DNA of 64,000 nucleotides from an uncultured Thalassotalea sp. (GTDB taxonomy: Bacteria > Pseudomonadota > Gammaproteobacteria > Enterobacterales > Alteromonadaceae). The stretch is taken from positions 62,001 to 126,000 of the forward strand of contig CANMZP010000002.1 in assembly GCA_947502355.1 (NCBI GenBank), written 5' to 3'. The notes under the pieces are model-generated. The model saw nothing but the letters and a program-made list of their open reading frames with translations. It made no database searches and had not been told where the DNA came from. How positions within the stretch are numbered: the first letter of the stretch is position 1; each line of letters begins with the position of its first letter. Shown here piece after piece: positions 44,490-53,881 of the stretch. A program made the translations under genes and the position numbers.

Positions 44490-47141
44490 ATGACATTTAC
44501 CAAGTCTAAATTGTCCTTAGCAGTCAGCTCGCTACTACTAAGCAATATGATGATGGCGGGCACAGCCTTAGCACAAACGACTGAAACTAAATCAGTAACG
44601 GCTGCAGAAGAAGCCACAAAAACAAAGCCACTTACCAAGCAAGACATTGAAGTTATTGAAGTATCAGGCTACCGTGCATCGGTACAAAAAAGCCTAAATA
44701 TGAAACGTTTTTCGGACACGATTGTTGATGCGGTTTCCGCAGAAGACGTAGGTCAATTTCCAGATCAAACGGTTGCTGATGCTTTGCAACGCATCCCCGG
44801 TGTACAAATCGAGCGTGAATCAGGCGAAGGTGACCGAGTTAGTATTCGTGGTACAGCACCCCACTTAAACCTGACTTTGTTAAATGGTCAGAGTGTTGCC
44901 TCTGCAACTGGTGCTTCTATACTTAACCCTTCTCGTGGTTTTAACTACTCGTTGCTACCAGCCGAAATGATCGATACCTTAGAAGTATTTAAATCCGCTG
45001 AAGCAGATATCGACGAAGGGTCTGTTGGTGGTACTGTTGTTGTAAATACACGTAAACCATTAAACACTAGTGATAACTACTTTGCTTTCTCAATCAAAGA
45101 TGCATATCAAGAAAACCCAGATGAACACAACCCATATATTTCTGGCTTGGCTTCATGGAAAAATGAAGATGAGACATTTGGTGCTAACTTCTCTTACGTA
45201 CACAAAGAAAACATCACTCAACGTGATGGCGACGGTGTTTACTCAAACTATCGCCCTGCTGAATTAGCAAATGGTGAAGAAGTATTTCACCCATACCAAG
45301 TTGGTTCAAGCCGTTACGAGAGTGAATATGAATTAGATTCAATCTCTACAACCCTACAATACCGTCCTACACAAGACTGGGATTTAACTTTAACCGGTCT
45401 TTACTCTGAGCGTACTGGTACAACGGAAAATACGTTTGTCGGCACTCGTATGGGTGGCTGGAGTGGCATTGCTGTGCCAACAGAAGGTGAAGTTGATGAA
45501 CACGGTAACCTAGTTAAAGCCGATGTTGTAAGCAGCGAAGACCGTGGTGCAGCTCTTTACTCTTACGGTTTCCAAACCAATGACAGTGATACTTTATCGA
45601 TTGACCTTAAATCAACCTACTCAGGTGATAACTACGAGTGGACTGTACAAGGTGGCTACTCAGAGGCTGAAGGTCGAATGGTTGAAAATCTTGTTGATTT
45701 TGATGCCCAAGCAACCATGACATACGATCTTACCGGTGACGTTCCTGTTGTTACAGCTGATCGCGAACTTTCACCTGAAGATTACAAAGTTAACTACGCG
45801 CACATTAACGATGTATTAAACGAAGGTACTGAAAAGTACATCCAAACAGACTACTTGTACTACCTTGATAATGAATACCTGTCGTCAATCAAAACAGGTA
45901 TTAAGTACCGTGAGCATGAAAAGTCTTCGCGTTTGATCAAGGCAAACCCTAACTACCAGGGCACTTTAGGTGACTTTACCGATGGTCAGACTGTTGATAA
46001 CTGGGAAGGGCAAGGCGCTACCGATAATATGTACGTTATTGATAACGGTTCTTTCGATTCATGGGTAGATGAAGTTGGGCTTATTAAGCCTGCATACGAA
46101 CACTTGGATTATGCTTACGATATCGTAGAAAAGATCAGTGCCGCTTACGTGAAAGCTAATATTGATTGGGAAGATCTACGTGGTAACATTGGTGTTCGTT
46201 ATGTTGAAACCGAGTTTGATTCAACCTCTTGGGAATCAACTGGTCCATCATGGCGTCCAGAAAACATCACTGAAAATACCGTAAGCAGTGATTACTCTGA
46301 CTTCTTACCAAGTTTAAACTTAAAGTATGATTACAGTGATGAATTAGTGTTACGTTTTGCGGCAGCAAAAGTAATGTCTCGTCCTGACTACGAATACTTA
46401 AGTTCGCGTCAAGCATATGACTGTAATGATATAAACTGTGTTGGTAAGCAAGGTAACCCAGACCTAGACCCATACCGTGCTGATCAGTTTGACTTATCTG
46501 CAGAATGGTACTTCAACAGCTCATCAGTGTTGTCTTTTGCTTACTTCTTCAAGGATATCGAAACGTACATTACTTACGACAAGTTCGACTACTTAGTTGA
46601 TGAAGGTAATGGCGTAATTGACCCGGCAACTGGTCGTGAAATGGATGCGACCTTGACCACGCCATACAATGGTGAAGGTGGTACTAACCAAGGTTACGAA
46701 ATCAACTACCAACAAGACTTTGGTATGGGCTTTGGAGCACAAGCTAACTACACCTACTCGGATGCCGATATGGATCAAACCGAAGAGCAAAAAGAAAATG
46801 GTGTAGAAGCGGCGCTTCCAAATAACTCAGAAGATACTTTTAATTTAGCGTTCTACTATGAAAATGAAGGTTTTAGAGGTCGTATTGCTTACAACATGCG
46901 TTCAGCTTACTACTACCAAAGCGCATATGGGCAGAACTACTACAAAGATGATTACCAACAAATTGATTTAAACACCAGTTTTGCAATCAATGATAAGGTA
47001 ACAGTGATGTTCCAAGTAATGAACCTTACCGATGAAACGCAAGAGTCCTACATGGCGAGCAGCCTAAATGGTGATTCCGTTCCTATGACAACATACGAAT
47101 ACGGTCGTCGTGTTATGACAGGTTTCACTGTTAAGTTGTAA
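44490..47141 (+). CDS. TonB-dependent receptor, candidate GlcNAc/chitin-oligosaccharide importer
   Basis: Outer-membrane receptor of 883 residues. Signal peptide about 1-28 (MMMAGTALA). EVIEVSGYRASVQKSLNMK followed by AEDVGQFPDQTVADALQRIPG gives the N-terminal and plug region, DRVSIRGTAPHLNLTLLNGQ the plug core. Ends FTVKL, a hydrophobic terminus somewhat atypical compared with terminal Phe. Clearly related to the receptor at 35778-38372, so the block has two amino-sugar-type receptors flanking GH20, the NagK-like gene and nagA. Ribosome-binding sequence CGGGA precedes the ATG. A strong terminator follows. Confidence 0.93.
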   Translation: MTFTKSKLSLAVSSLLLSNMMMAGTALAQTTETKSVTAAEEATKTKPLTKQDIEVIEVSGYRASVQKSLNMKRFSDTIVDAVSAEDVGQFPDQTVADALQRIPGVQIERESGEGDRVSIRGTAPHLNLTLLNGQSVASATGASILNPSRGFNYSLLPAEMIDTLEVFKSAEADIDEGSVGGTVVVNTRKPLNTSDNYFAFSIKDAYQENPDEHNPYISGLASWKNEDETFGANFSYVHKENITQRDGDGVYSNYRPAELANGEEVFHPYQVGSSRYESEYELDSISTTLQYRPTQDWDLTLTGLYSERTGTTENTFVGTRMGGWSGIAVPTEGEVDEHGNLVKADVVSSEDRGAALYSYGFQTNDSDTLSIDLKSTYSGDNYEWTVQGGYSEAEGRMVENLVDFDAQATMTYDLTGDVPVVTADRELSPEDYKVNYAHINDVLNEGTEKYIQTDYLYYLDNEYLSSIKTGIKYREHEKSSRLIKANPNYQGTLGDFTDGQTVDNWEGQGATDNMYVIDNGSFDSWVDEVGLIKPAYEHLDYAYDIVEKISAAYVKANIDWEDLRGNIGVRYVETEFDSTSWESTGPSWRPENITENTVSSDYSDFLPSLNLKYDYSDELVLRFAAAKVMSRPDYEYLSSRQAYDCNDINCVGKQGNPDLDPYRADQFDLSAEWYFNSSSVLSFAYFFKDIETYITYDKFDYLVDEGNGVIDPATGREMDATLTTPYNGEGGTNQGYEINYQQDFGMGFGAQANYTYSDADMDQTEEQKENGVEAALPNNSEDTFNLAFYYENEGFRGRIAYNMRSAYYYQSAYGQNYYKDDYQQIDLNTSFAINDKVTVMFQVMNLTDETQESYMASSLNGDSVPMTTYEYGRRVMTGFTVKL

Positions 47142-47167
47142 TAAAACCTAAGTTTAAAATGAAAACT

Positions 47168-47203
47168 AAAGCAGTATGACGATTTCGTCATGCTGCTTTT
47201 TTT
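47168..47203 (+). terminator. intrinsic terminator after TBDR
   Basis: Stem AAAGCAGTATGACGA / TCGTCATGCTGCTTT (one mismatch), loop TT, followed by seven T. Confidence 0.9.
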
Positions 47204-47364
47204 GTTACTAAGCTGTGGGTTTATTTTATCAATACACAGTTCGAACATTGGGAGGGAACTCTTTTTCTCAATGTGTGTGCGGCAGCTTTGTAATAAAATC
47301 TACTGGCACCTTAACCTCAAACTGCTGCTATATTTATCTTTAATTAGTCCAGATTGGAATAACG

Positions 47365-47937
47365 ATGAAATTATACGGTTCAACCACATCTCCGTTTGTG
47401 CGCCGCACTCGCATTTTTACCCACTCCATTGCTATCGAATTTATCAGCATGGATATTTTTGCCGAAGGTCGCGATTGCTTGCGCGAGAAAAACCCAACCT
47501 TAAAAGTCCCCTTCTTAATTGATGACGATAAAAGCATTTATGACTCTAGGGTGATCTATCGCTACCTAGTGGATAAATTTGAATTATCCGCACCGAGTAT
47601 TGAACAAGAAAACATTCTTACTATGATTGATGCCGCCAGTGATTCTTTGGTGTCAATATTATTGCTTGGGCGCAGTGGCTTTGACACCAATGAAGATAAG
47701 CTGTTTTTCAATTTACAACATGAGCGGATAAATCAAGTGTTTAAGGCATTGCAGCAAGAATGCCAAGTCGGCAGTTTTAAAGAATGGCATTATCCGAGCA
47801 TTTGTTTGTATTGTTTGCTCGACTGGGTGCTGTTTAGAGATTTGCTTAAGTTATCTGAATATCCTGAGTTAATCGCCTTTCATGGGTTGCATCAAGAAAG
47901 GGAAGAAGTTAAAGCAACAGATCCTAGGGTCTGTTGA
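47365..47937 (+). CDS. glutathione S-transferase-like protein
   Basis: Cytosolic thioredoxin-fold plus helical domain protein of 190 residues. The N-terminus MKLYGSTTSPFVRRTRIF corresponds to the GST glutathione-binding start (with Ser in SPFVRR), and VPFLIDDD ... IYDSRVIYRYLVDKF is the conserved cis-Pro and Glu/Asp-Ser region. The last residues RVC and the stop TGA come from the left end of a MITE-like element (47924 on), so the native C-terminus has probably been replaced. The substrate is unknown. Isolated on the plus strand between a TBDR terminator and a lipoprotein. Confidence 0.82.
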   Translation: MKLYGSTTSPFVRRTRIFTHSIAIEFISMDIFAEGRDCLREKNPTLKVPFLIDDDKSIYDSRVIYRYLVDKFELSAPSIEQENILTMIDAASDSLVSILLLGRSGFDTNEDKLFFNLQHERINQVFKALQQECQVGSFKEWHYPSICLYCLLDWVLFRDLLKLSEYPELIAFHGLHQEREEVKATDPRVC

Positions 47938-48170
47938 CCTTTGTTGTAGAACGTTTGTTCTTAAGTTGAATGTAATTTCAGCTTTCTAACAAGAAATAGA
48001 GAAGTTCAGTTTTATACGTGAACATGTGAATCTTACGGACACCGTTTGTTTGGCAATTCCACTGCGTTTTTTCAATGTGAAAGGCAATAAGCATTCCAAA
48101 GTGAAAAAGACTTGTGCAATCACCAAAAAATTCGCTGCAAAAGTCATCACCAAAGATAAACAAACCCTAG
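47924..48170 (+). mobile_element. 247-bp MITE-like element, copy B
   Basis: Same length as copy A (4041-4287) and in opposite orientation. Begins CTAGGGTCTGTTGACC and ends AAACAAACCCTAG, flanked by CTAG on both sides. Conserved right part carries an open frame in both copies (NLTDTVCLAIPLRFFNVKGN here), suggestive of a remnant transposase piece. It supplies the last three codons and stop of the GST-like gene. No transposase gene is in the window. Confidence 0.7.
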
Positions 48171-48348
48171 AGAACCGCGATAAATCATTTTCAGATAAAT
48201 TATTCTAAGTTTTACCTGTTCATAGCATAAAAAATTTTATATTCTCTAAGCGTAGGCAAAAATATGGGATACCCTTTTTTGTCTACGTAGAATAAATTCT
48301 TATAACGTAATAATAATGACTATTTTCCGAGCTGAGGAGGCTGCCAAA
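48171..48348. other. short intergenic region before the GHL10-type gene
   Basis: AT-rich sequence between the MITE-like element and the next gene; presumed promoter of the GHL10-type lipoprotein. Nothing else recognised. Confidence 0.4.
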
Positions 48349-49917
48349 TTGTCCGGTTTGAGCATAATGAAAAAAGCAAGCGTCTTGTTGTCTATCCTAT
48401 TTCTTGCTGCCTGTGGGACCACCCCAGATAAAGCCAAAACAACCTTTGGTAAAATTCATCGTGAATCAGTGGAGCGTGAATTTCGCGCCGCTTGGGTCGC
48501 CAGTGTTGCCAATATTAACTGGCCTAGTAAGCCAGGGCTTAGCACTGAGCAGCAAAAGCAAGAAGCCATCGACATGCTTAATGATGTTGCTGCGAATAAT
48601 ATGAATGCGGTGATCTTGCAGGTTCGTCCACAAGCCGATGCGCTTTATGAGAGCAGCTACGAGCCATGGTCTTATTACCTAACCGGTCAACAAGGTAAAG
48701 CGCCTGAGCCTTACTATGACCCGTTAAATTTCTGGATTAAAGAATCACACAAGCGTGGCATCAAGCTGCACGCATGGATTAACCCATACCGTGCGCATCA
48801 TGTAGTTGGCGGTGAAGTAAGCGAACACTCTGTTGTTAAGAAGCGCCCAGAAATGGTTGTTAAACTCGACAATGGCATGTACTGGTTAGAGCCAACGCAT
48901 CCTGACACCATAGACTATACCATTGATGTGGTGATGGACATTGTGCGTAACTACGACGTTGATGGTATCCACTTTGATGACTACTTTTATCCTTACCCGT
49001 CGTACCATAACGGAAAAGAATTCCCGGATGCAAAACGTTACCTGCGTTACATAAAAAACGGTGGCCAAATGACTCAAAACGAATGGCGACGCGATGCGGT
49101 AAACCGTTTTGTTAAAAAGCTATATGTGTCGATTAAAAAAGAAAAACGCCATGTGCAATTAGGCATTAGCCCATTTGGTATTTGGCGCCCTGAGCAACCA
49201 GAAACCATTCAAGGTCTGGATCAATACGACAAACTTTTTGCCGATGCCAAACTATGGCTAAATGAAGGTTGGGTTGATTACTTCTCACCACAGTTGTACT
49301 GGAAAATTAATCAGTTCTCACAAAGCTACCCACTATTACTTAACTGGTGGGAAGAAGAAAACACCGAAGGGCGTCATGTTTGGCCTGGTATGAGTGTTAA
49401 TGCAGCCAGAGATTACGCGGGTATTGATGAATCAGTAAACCAAATCATGATCAACCGTGCCATGCTCGGTAAGCAATCTGGCATGGTATTCTGGAATATT
49501 AAAGCCATTCAGGATAACCCAGAATTTGAACAGGTATTGCAACAAGGGGCGTTTGCGCACCAAGCATTAGTGCCAGCATCACCTTGGCTAGATCCCGTTA
49601 AACCTGAAATACCAAGCGTTGAGTTCGGTGTAGAGAAAACATCCGTTTTTGTAAAATGGCAGCACCAACAACCAGACGATGTCTTTAAAACCTTGGTTTA
49701 CTACCGCTATAAAGACAAATGGCATTATCGAATTTTCAATAAATCACAAAACTCATTCCGATTATCTGCTTACTTAGGTAGCTCTGGAAGTGGTATTAAT
49801 ATCAACCTGCTAAAAGAGGTTGCAGTAATTGCCATTGACCGCAATGGTAATGAAAGTGAACGAAAAAACATTCAAGTAGATCCCAGCATAGTAAAACAAG
49901 CGATATTCAACGGCTAA
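48349..49917 (+). CDS. GHL10/YngK-type glycosidase-like lipoprotein (DUF187)
   Basis: About 522 residues from a TTG at 48349 that follows a strong AGGAGG eight bases upstream; the next in-frame ATG is 48367. The lipobox LAAC follows a short hydrophobic stretch, so it is probably a lipoprotein. The body starts REFRAAWVASVANINWPS and contains VILQVRPQADALYESSYEPWS, HAWINPYRAH, VDGIHFDDYFYPYP and YFSPQLYWKINQ, typical of the GHL10 (glycosyl-hydrolase-like 10, DUF187) barrel. The acidic pair in GIHFDDYFYP is likely catalytic. Such proteins are linked to cell-wall or amino-sugar polysaccharides, but the substrate is not established to me. Its place after the amino-sugar cluster supports that. Confidence 0.85.
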   Translation: MSGLSIMKKASVLLSILFLAACGTTPDKAKTTFGKIHRESVEREFRAAWVASVANINWPSKPGLSTEQQKQEAIDMLNDVAANNMNAVILQVRPQADALYESSYEPWSYYLTGQQGKAPEPYYDPLNFWIKESHKRGIKLHAWINPYRAHHVVGGEVSEHSVVKKRPEMVVKLDNGMYWLEPTHPDTIDYTIDVVMDIVRNYDVDGIHFDDYFYPYPSYHNGKEFPDAKRYLRYIKNGGQMTQNEWRRDAVNRFVKKLYVSIKKEKRHVQLGISPFGIWRPEQPETIQGLDQYDKLFADAKLWLNEGWVDYFSPQLYWKINQFSQSYPLLLNWWEEENTEGRHVWPGMSVNAARDYAGIDESVNQIMINRAMLGKQSGMVFWNIKAIQDNPEFEQVLQQGAFAHQALVPASPWLDPVKPEIPSVEFGVEKTSVFVKWQHQQPDDVFKTLVYYRYKDKWHYRIFNKSQNSFRLSAYLGSSGSGININLLKEVAVIAIDRNGNESERKNIQVDPSIVKQAIFNG

Positions 49918-49920
49918 ATC

Positions 49921-49969
49921 AATTGGGGTCAGATGAAAATTTTTATTTTATTTTCATCTGACCCCAATT
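49921..49969. repeat. REP-like palindrome, also acting as terminator
   Basis: A perfect 20-bp inverted repeat (arms beginning AATTGGGGTCAGATG and ending CATCTGACCCCAATT, loop TTTTATTTT) immediately after the lipoprotein stop, followed by TTT. The core GGGGTCAGAT ... ATCTGACCCC recurs widely in Alteromonadales and Vibrionales genomes, often near REP-associated (RAYT) transposases; none is in the window. Confidence 0.75.
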
Positions 49970-50050
49970 TTTAGCTGTAAATAGGTACTGGATATAAAAA
50001 CAGTTGTTGGTTATACTCGAATGATTCTTGCATTCAAATAACAACATCTT

Positions 50051-52003
50051 GTGAAACTTTATATTGCCGAAAAGCCCAGTTTAGGCCGCGCCATTGCGGC
50101 GGCTCTTCCAAAACCTCATAAAAACCATAAAACCCATATTGAAGTGAGCAATGGCGATATGGTGAGTTGGTGTATTGGTCATATTCTTGAGCAGGTTGAA
50201 CCCGATGCCTATGATGAAAAATACAAGAAGTGGCAACTTGAACACCTACCAATCATTCCTGAAGAATGGCAGTTAAAACCCAAATACAAAACCCGCAGTC
50301 AATTAGCCGCTTTGCGCAAACTGGTTAAACAGGCCAGTAGCATAGTACACGCTGGCGATCCTGACCGAGAAGGGCAGTTGTTAGTCGATGAGGTAATTTC
50401 TTACTTAAAGGTGCCTGCCACAAAACGTGATGGCATGCAGCGCTTACTGATAAGCGATTTAAACCTGCCCGCCGTAAAGCGCGCCTTAAACCAATTGCAA
50501 TCGAATAAAGCGTTTATGCCACTGTCTATTTCGGCTCTTGCGCGCTCTCGTGCCGATTGGCTTTATGGTATGAACATGACTCGTGCTTATACCATTCAAG
50601 GTAAAAAAGCCGGTTATCAGGGCGTACTGTCGGTAGGAAGAGTACAAACCCCCATACTCGGTTTAGTGGTACGTCGTGATCTTGAAATTGAACATTTTGT
50701 TAGCAAACCTTTTTATGAGGTGTTAGCGCATTTACAAACTGAACAAACTGAACAAACTGAACAAAATGAAGGCTTTCGTGCAAAATGGCAACCAAGTGAA
50801 GCCTGTTTGCCACATATGGACGAAGAAGGCCGGGTAATTAATAAACGTTTGGCTGAAAACGTTGTTGGCAGAATAAGCAATCAACCGGCCTTTGTAAGCG
50901 ACATTAATGCCAAGCAGAAAAAGCAAAATGCGCCCTTGCCATATAACTTATCGGCACTGCAAATAGATGCGGCCAAAGCCTTTGGTTTAAATGCCAAAAT
51001 GGTGCTGGATGTGTGTCAGGGGCTTTATGAAAGACACAAGGTGATCACTTACCCTCGTTCAGATTGTCGTTATTTGCCGAAAGAGCAATTTAGTCAGGCA
51101 AAAAGCATTACCAACATGTTGGCAGGTACTTCTTTTGATTTTGCCGAACATGCAAAAAATGCCGATACCAGCATTAAAAGCCATGCCTGGAATGACAGCA
51201 AGGTAAGTGCTCACCATGCAATCATTCCAACCGAGAAAAACCCTCAAAACTGTCAATTTAGTAAAGCTGAGCAGCAAGTTTATCAATTGATTGTGCGTCA
51301 ATATCTGGCTCAGTTTTACCCTGCGCATTTGTATTTACAAACCAAGGTAACCGTAAATATTGCCAATGGTTTATTTACCGCCAATGCCAAGCAAATCGAA
51401 CAGCAAGGCTGGAAGCAACTGTTTAAATCGGCACGGTCATCATTGACCACTAAGCCAGGTGAAGACGAACTGAGCAATCAAACCTTACCCAAACTGGTAA
51501 AAGGTCAAACATTGCATTGCAGCCATGGCGAGTTATTGGAGAAAAATACCCAGCCACCGGCTCATTTTACCGATGCCACATTGTTAGCAGCCATGACCGG
51601 AATCGCCCGTTTTGTGACCGACAAGGACATCAAAAAAATCTTAAAAGACACCGATGGCTTAGGCACCGAAGCCACCCGTGCAGGCATTATTGAATTGCTG
51701 TTTAAACGGGGTTTCTTAGTACGAAACGGTAAAAAAATTCAGGCAACAGAAACAGGAAGGGGCTTGATAAAGGCATTACCCGAGCAAGCCACAAAACCAG
51801 ATATGACAGCCCAGTGGGAAGCCAGTTTAAATGACATGAGTGAACAAAAGGTCAGTTACCTAAACTTTATGCAACCGCTAACGCAAACCATTAATCAATT
51901 GATTGAGTTTGCTAGTGCGAACATTCCGCAGGGCTTGCAAGGTTTAACAGCACCAGGCAAGCCTGCCTATAAGAAACGTCGCCGCAGCAAAAAATCGGCT
52001 TAA
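50051..52003 (+). CDS. topB: DNA topoisomerase III
   Basis: Type IA topoisomerase that passes single strands and resolves replication/recombination intermediates. 650 residues, as for TopB. Starts KLYIAEKPSLGRAIAAALPK after a GTG at 50051 (only plausible start in this frame; weak ribosome-binding site), with TOPRIM acidic motifs IVHAGDPDREGQL. Catalytic Tyr334 is in VITYPRSDCRYLP. A short in-frame repeat encodes EQTEQTEQTEQNEG around residues 231-244. The C-terminal extension ends in basic residues without a zinc-finger domain. Neighbours are not functionally related. Confidence 0.95.
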   Translation: MKLYIAEKPSLGRAIAAALPKPHKNHKTHIEVSNGDMVSWCIGHILEQVEPDAYDEKYKKWQLEHLPIIPEEWQLKPKYKTRSQLAALRKLVKQASSIVHAGDPDREGQLLVDEVISYLKVPATKRDGMQRLLISDLNLPAVKRALNQLQSNKAFMPLSISALARSRADWLYGMNMTRAYTIQGKKAGYQGVLSVGRVQTPILGLVVRRDLEIEHFVSKPFYEVLAHLQTEQTEQTEQNEGFRAKWQPSEACLPHMDEEGRVINKRLAENVVGRISNQPAFVSDINAKQKKQNAPLPYNLSALQIDAAKAFGLNAKMVLDVCQGLYERHKVITYPRSDCRYLPKEQFSQAKSITNMLAGTSFDFAEHAKNADTSIKSHAWNDSKVSAHHAIIPTEKNPQNCQFSKAEQQVYQLIVRQYLAQFYPAHLYLQTKVTVNIANGLFTANAKQIEQQGWKQLFKSARSSLTTKPGEDELSNQTLPKLVKGQTLHCSHGELLEKNTQPPAHFTDATLLAAMTGIARFVTDKDIKKILKDTDGLGTEATRAGIIELLFKRGFLVRNGKKIQATETGRGLIKALPEQATKPDMTAQWEASLNDMSEQKVSYLNFMQPLTQTINQLIEFASANIPQGLQGLTAPGKPAYKKRRRSKKSA

Positions 52004-52041
52004 GGCACATTCATTAAAACGGGCTCTTTCAAACAAGCACG

Positions 52042-53640
52042 TTATAACATAAACACTAGGGCAAACGCGCCACTGGCTAGGGCATAATAAAGCATAGGGA
52101 CTAGCGTAAAGCGGATGATTTGTCCTTCTTTACCCACTAAGCTTACTACCGATGCCGCAGCAACCACGTTTACCACACAAATCATATTACCTGCGTTAGC
52201 GCCAATCATTTGTAGCGCTAGGATCACGCTGCTGTCATAGCCGGTTTGCAGTGCCGCACTTTGTTGCAAGGTGGCAAACATCATATTAGAAAACGTTGCA
52301 GAGCCAGCAATAAAGCTTCCTAACGCACCAACAATAGGCGCAACAAGTGGCCAGCCACTTGCGAAGGTTTGTGATGCTAAGTTGGCTAGCTCTAATGGCA
52401 TCGCCGTTAGGTTAGCGTCATTAATCCCCGAGTTAATAAAAATGCGCACCATAGGCACCGATGTTCCTAAGGCAATAACGGTAGGTAATAATGAACGGCC
52501 GGCATCTTGCCAAAGTTTAACCGCTTTATCCGCTTTAATGTTTTGCAACTTAATGGTTATTAACGCCACTAAGGCAAATAAGGTTCCAGGTAGGTAAAGC
52601 GGGGTAATACCGGCATTAATACCTGTGCTAAAAATATCACTAATGGTAAATGAAACACCTAATAACATAGACTTGAAGGGTAAGAAGTCTAACCGGGTGA
52701 TCACTAAAAATGCCGCTACCAACACGTAAGGCGCCCACGCTTTTAACATGCTCATGTTAAAGGTTGGTACTTGCTCATCTTGGGCGGTTTTATGGTCGTT
52801 AGCATCAAAGCCCCAAACGTTTTCGGGCACTAGAAAACCGCGTTTTACACAGCCAATCATAATCATTAAACCAATGGCGGCGCCAAAAATAGATGGGAAC
52901 TCAGGGCCTAAGAATAGCGCGACTAAATACGCGGGTACGGTAAACACCAAGCCACCTAATAACGCTAAAGGCCAAATAGCCAAACCTTCTTTCCAGCTTT
53001 TGTTTTCTCCAAAAAAGCGGGTCAACATGGTCACCATAATCAAGGGTAAAAAGCTGGCGATACAAATATCAATGCTAATGGCTTTAACGGCAACGTCTTG
53101 AATAAAGGCCATGGTTGGTTGTTCAAGGCCTTTGCCTAACCCAACCAGCGCAGGTGTGCCAACTGCACCAAAAGATACGGCAGAGCTATCAGCAATCAAG
53201 GCAACAGATACGGCCGCTAATGGTGGAAAGCCTAATGCCACCAATAAAGGTGCGGCAATCGCAGCGGGTGTACCAAAACCTGATGCGCCTTCTAGAAAGG
53301 AGCCAAATAACCAGGCAATAATAATCACCTGTATACGGCGATCGGGTGATATTTGGGTAAAACCATGACGAATAACATCAATCGCACCACTGGCTTCTAG
53401 TGTGCGTAATAATACGATGGCCCCAAATACTATGATGGTAATACCTAGGGCAATTACCCAGCCTTCAACCACCGATGCGGCAATATGAATGCCGGGCACT
53501 TGCCAAAATAGCCAAGCCATTAGCGTGGTTAAGCCCAGCGCCATCGGCATTGAACGGGTCGCAGGGATCCGTAAAACCGCCAGAAATAGGAACACTGCTA
53601 AAATCGGCATAAAGGCCGTTAGCACTTGCATTAAGGTCAT
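52042..53640 (-). CDS. L-lactate permease family transporter (LctP/LldP)
   Basis: Inner-membrane lactate/proton symporter of 532 residues with about 12-14 hydrophobic helices. LctP hallmarks: [22 protein letters not shown] (about 119-140), [14 protein letters not shown], and [20 protein letters not shown] near the C-terminus. A perfect GGAATAATTTATTCC palindrome lies 57 bp upstream, the same motif as before murQ and the symporter. Since MurQ releases D-lactate and a D-lactate dehydrogenase is nearby, lactate movement with MurNAc metabolism is suggested; direction and isomer are unproven. Confidence 0.92.
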   Translation of the reverse strand: MTLMQVLTAFMPILAVFLFLAVLRIPATRSMPMALGLTTLMAWLFWQVPGIHIAASVVEGWVIALGITIIVFGAIVLLRTLEASGAIDVIRHGFTQISPDRRIQVIIIAWLFGSFLEGASGFGTPAAIAAPLLVALGFPPLAAVSVALIADSSAVSFGAVGTPALVGLGKGLEQPTMAFIQDVAVKAISIDICIASFLPLIMVTMLTRFFGENKSWKEGLAIWPLALLGGLVFTVPAYLVALFLGPEFPSIFGAAIGLMIMIGCVKRGFLVPENVWGFDANDHKTAQDEQVPTFNMSMLKAWAPYVLVAAFLVITRLDFLPFKSMLLGVSFTISDIFSTGINAGITPLYLPGTLFALVALITIKLQNIKADKAVKLWQDAGRSLLPTVIALGTSVPMVRIFINSGINDANLTAMPLELANLASQTFASGWPLVAPIVGALGSFIAGSATFSNMMFATLQQSAALQTGYDSSVILALQMIGANAGNMICVVNVVAAASVVSLVGKEGQIIRFTLVPMLYYALASGAFALVFML

Positions 53641-53696
53641 TTTTTATTCTCATAATTACTTGTGCGAATAACTATATTACAAATAGAAACGAATTT

Positions 53697-53711
53697 GGAA
53701 TAATTTATTCC
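53697..53711. promoter_or_regulatory. RpiR/MurR-type operator, perfect palindrome, upstream of lactate permease
   Basis: GGAATAATTTATTCC, a perfect 15-bp palindrome, 57 bp upstream of the permease ATG. It is the best match to the motif repeated upstream of nagB, regulator/anmK, murQ, the symporter, GH20 and a TBDR. Confidence 0.68.
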
Positions 53712-53824
53712 CTGGTTGCTGTTTTTATTTGAATTAATAATTGTTTGTTGTTTTCGATCAAAATTACTGTGCGGCAAGTTGGTTGTAAGTTAGGAGGACG
53801 ATTCAAGTGGGGTTGGTATGAGAT

Positions 53825-53856
53825 GAAAAAAGGCTTACCTAATTGGCAAGCCTTTC
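53825..53856 (-). terminator. intrinsic terminator after polA
   Basis: On the minus strand AAGGCTTGCC / GGTAAGCCTT (one mismatch) with loop and T-run, 26 bp after the polA stop. Confidence 0.85.
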
Positions 53857-53881
53857 TGTTTTATAAATAACTTAATGTGCT

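Noticed and set aside
47190-47522. Frame overlapping the start of the GST-like gene
   Set aside because: Starts within a terminator region and overlaps the GST-like gene in another frame; no recognisable features.
48026-48208. Small frame inside MITE-like copy B as an independent gene
   Set aside because: It runs through and out of the element, lacks a ribosome-binding site, and is better read as a transposase remnant.
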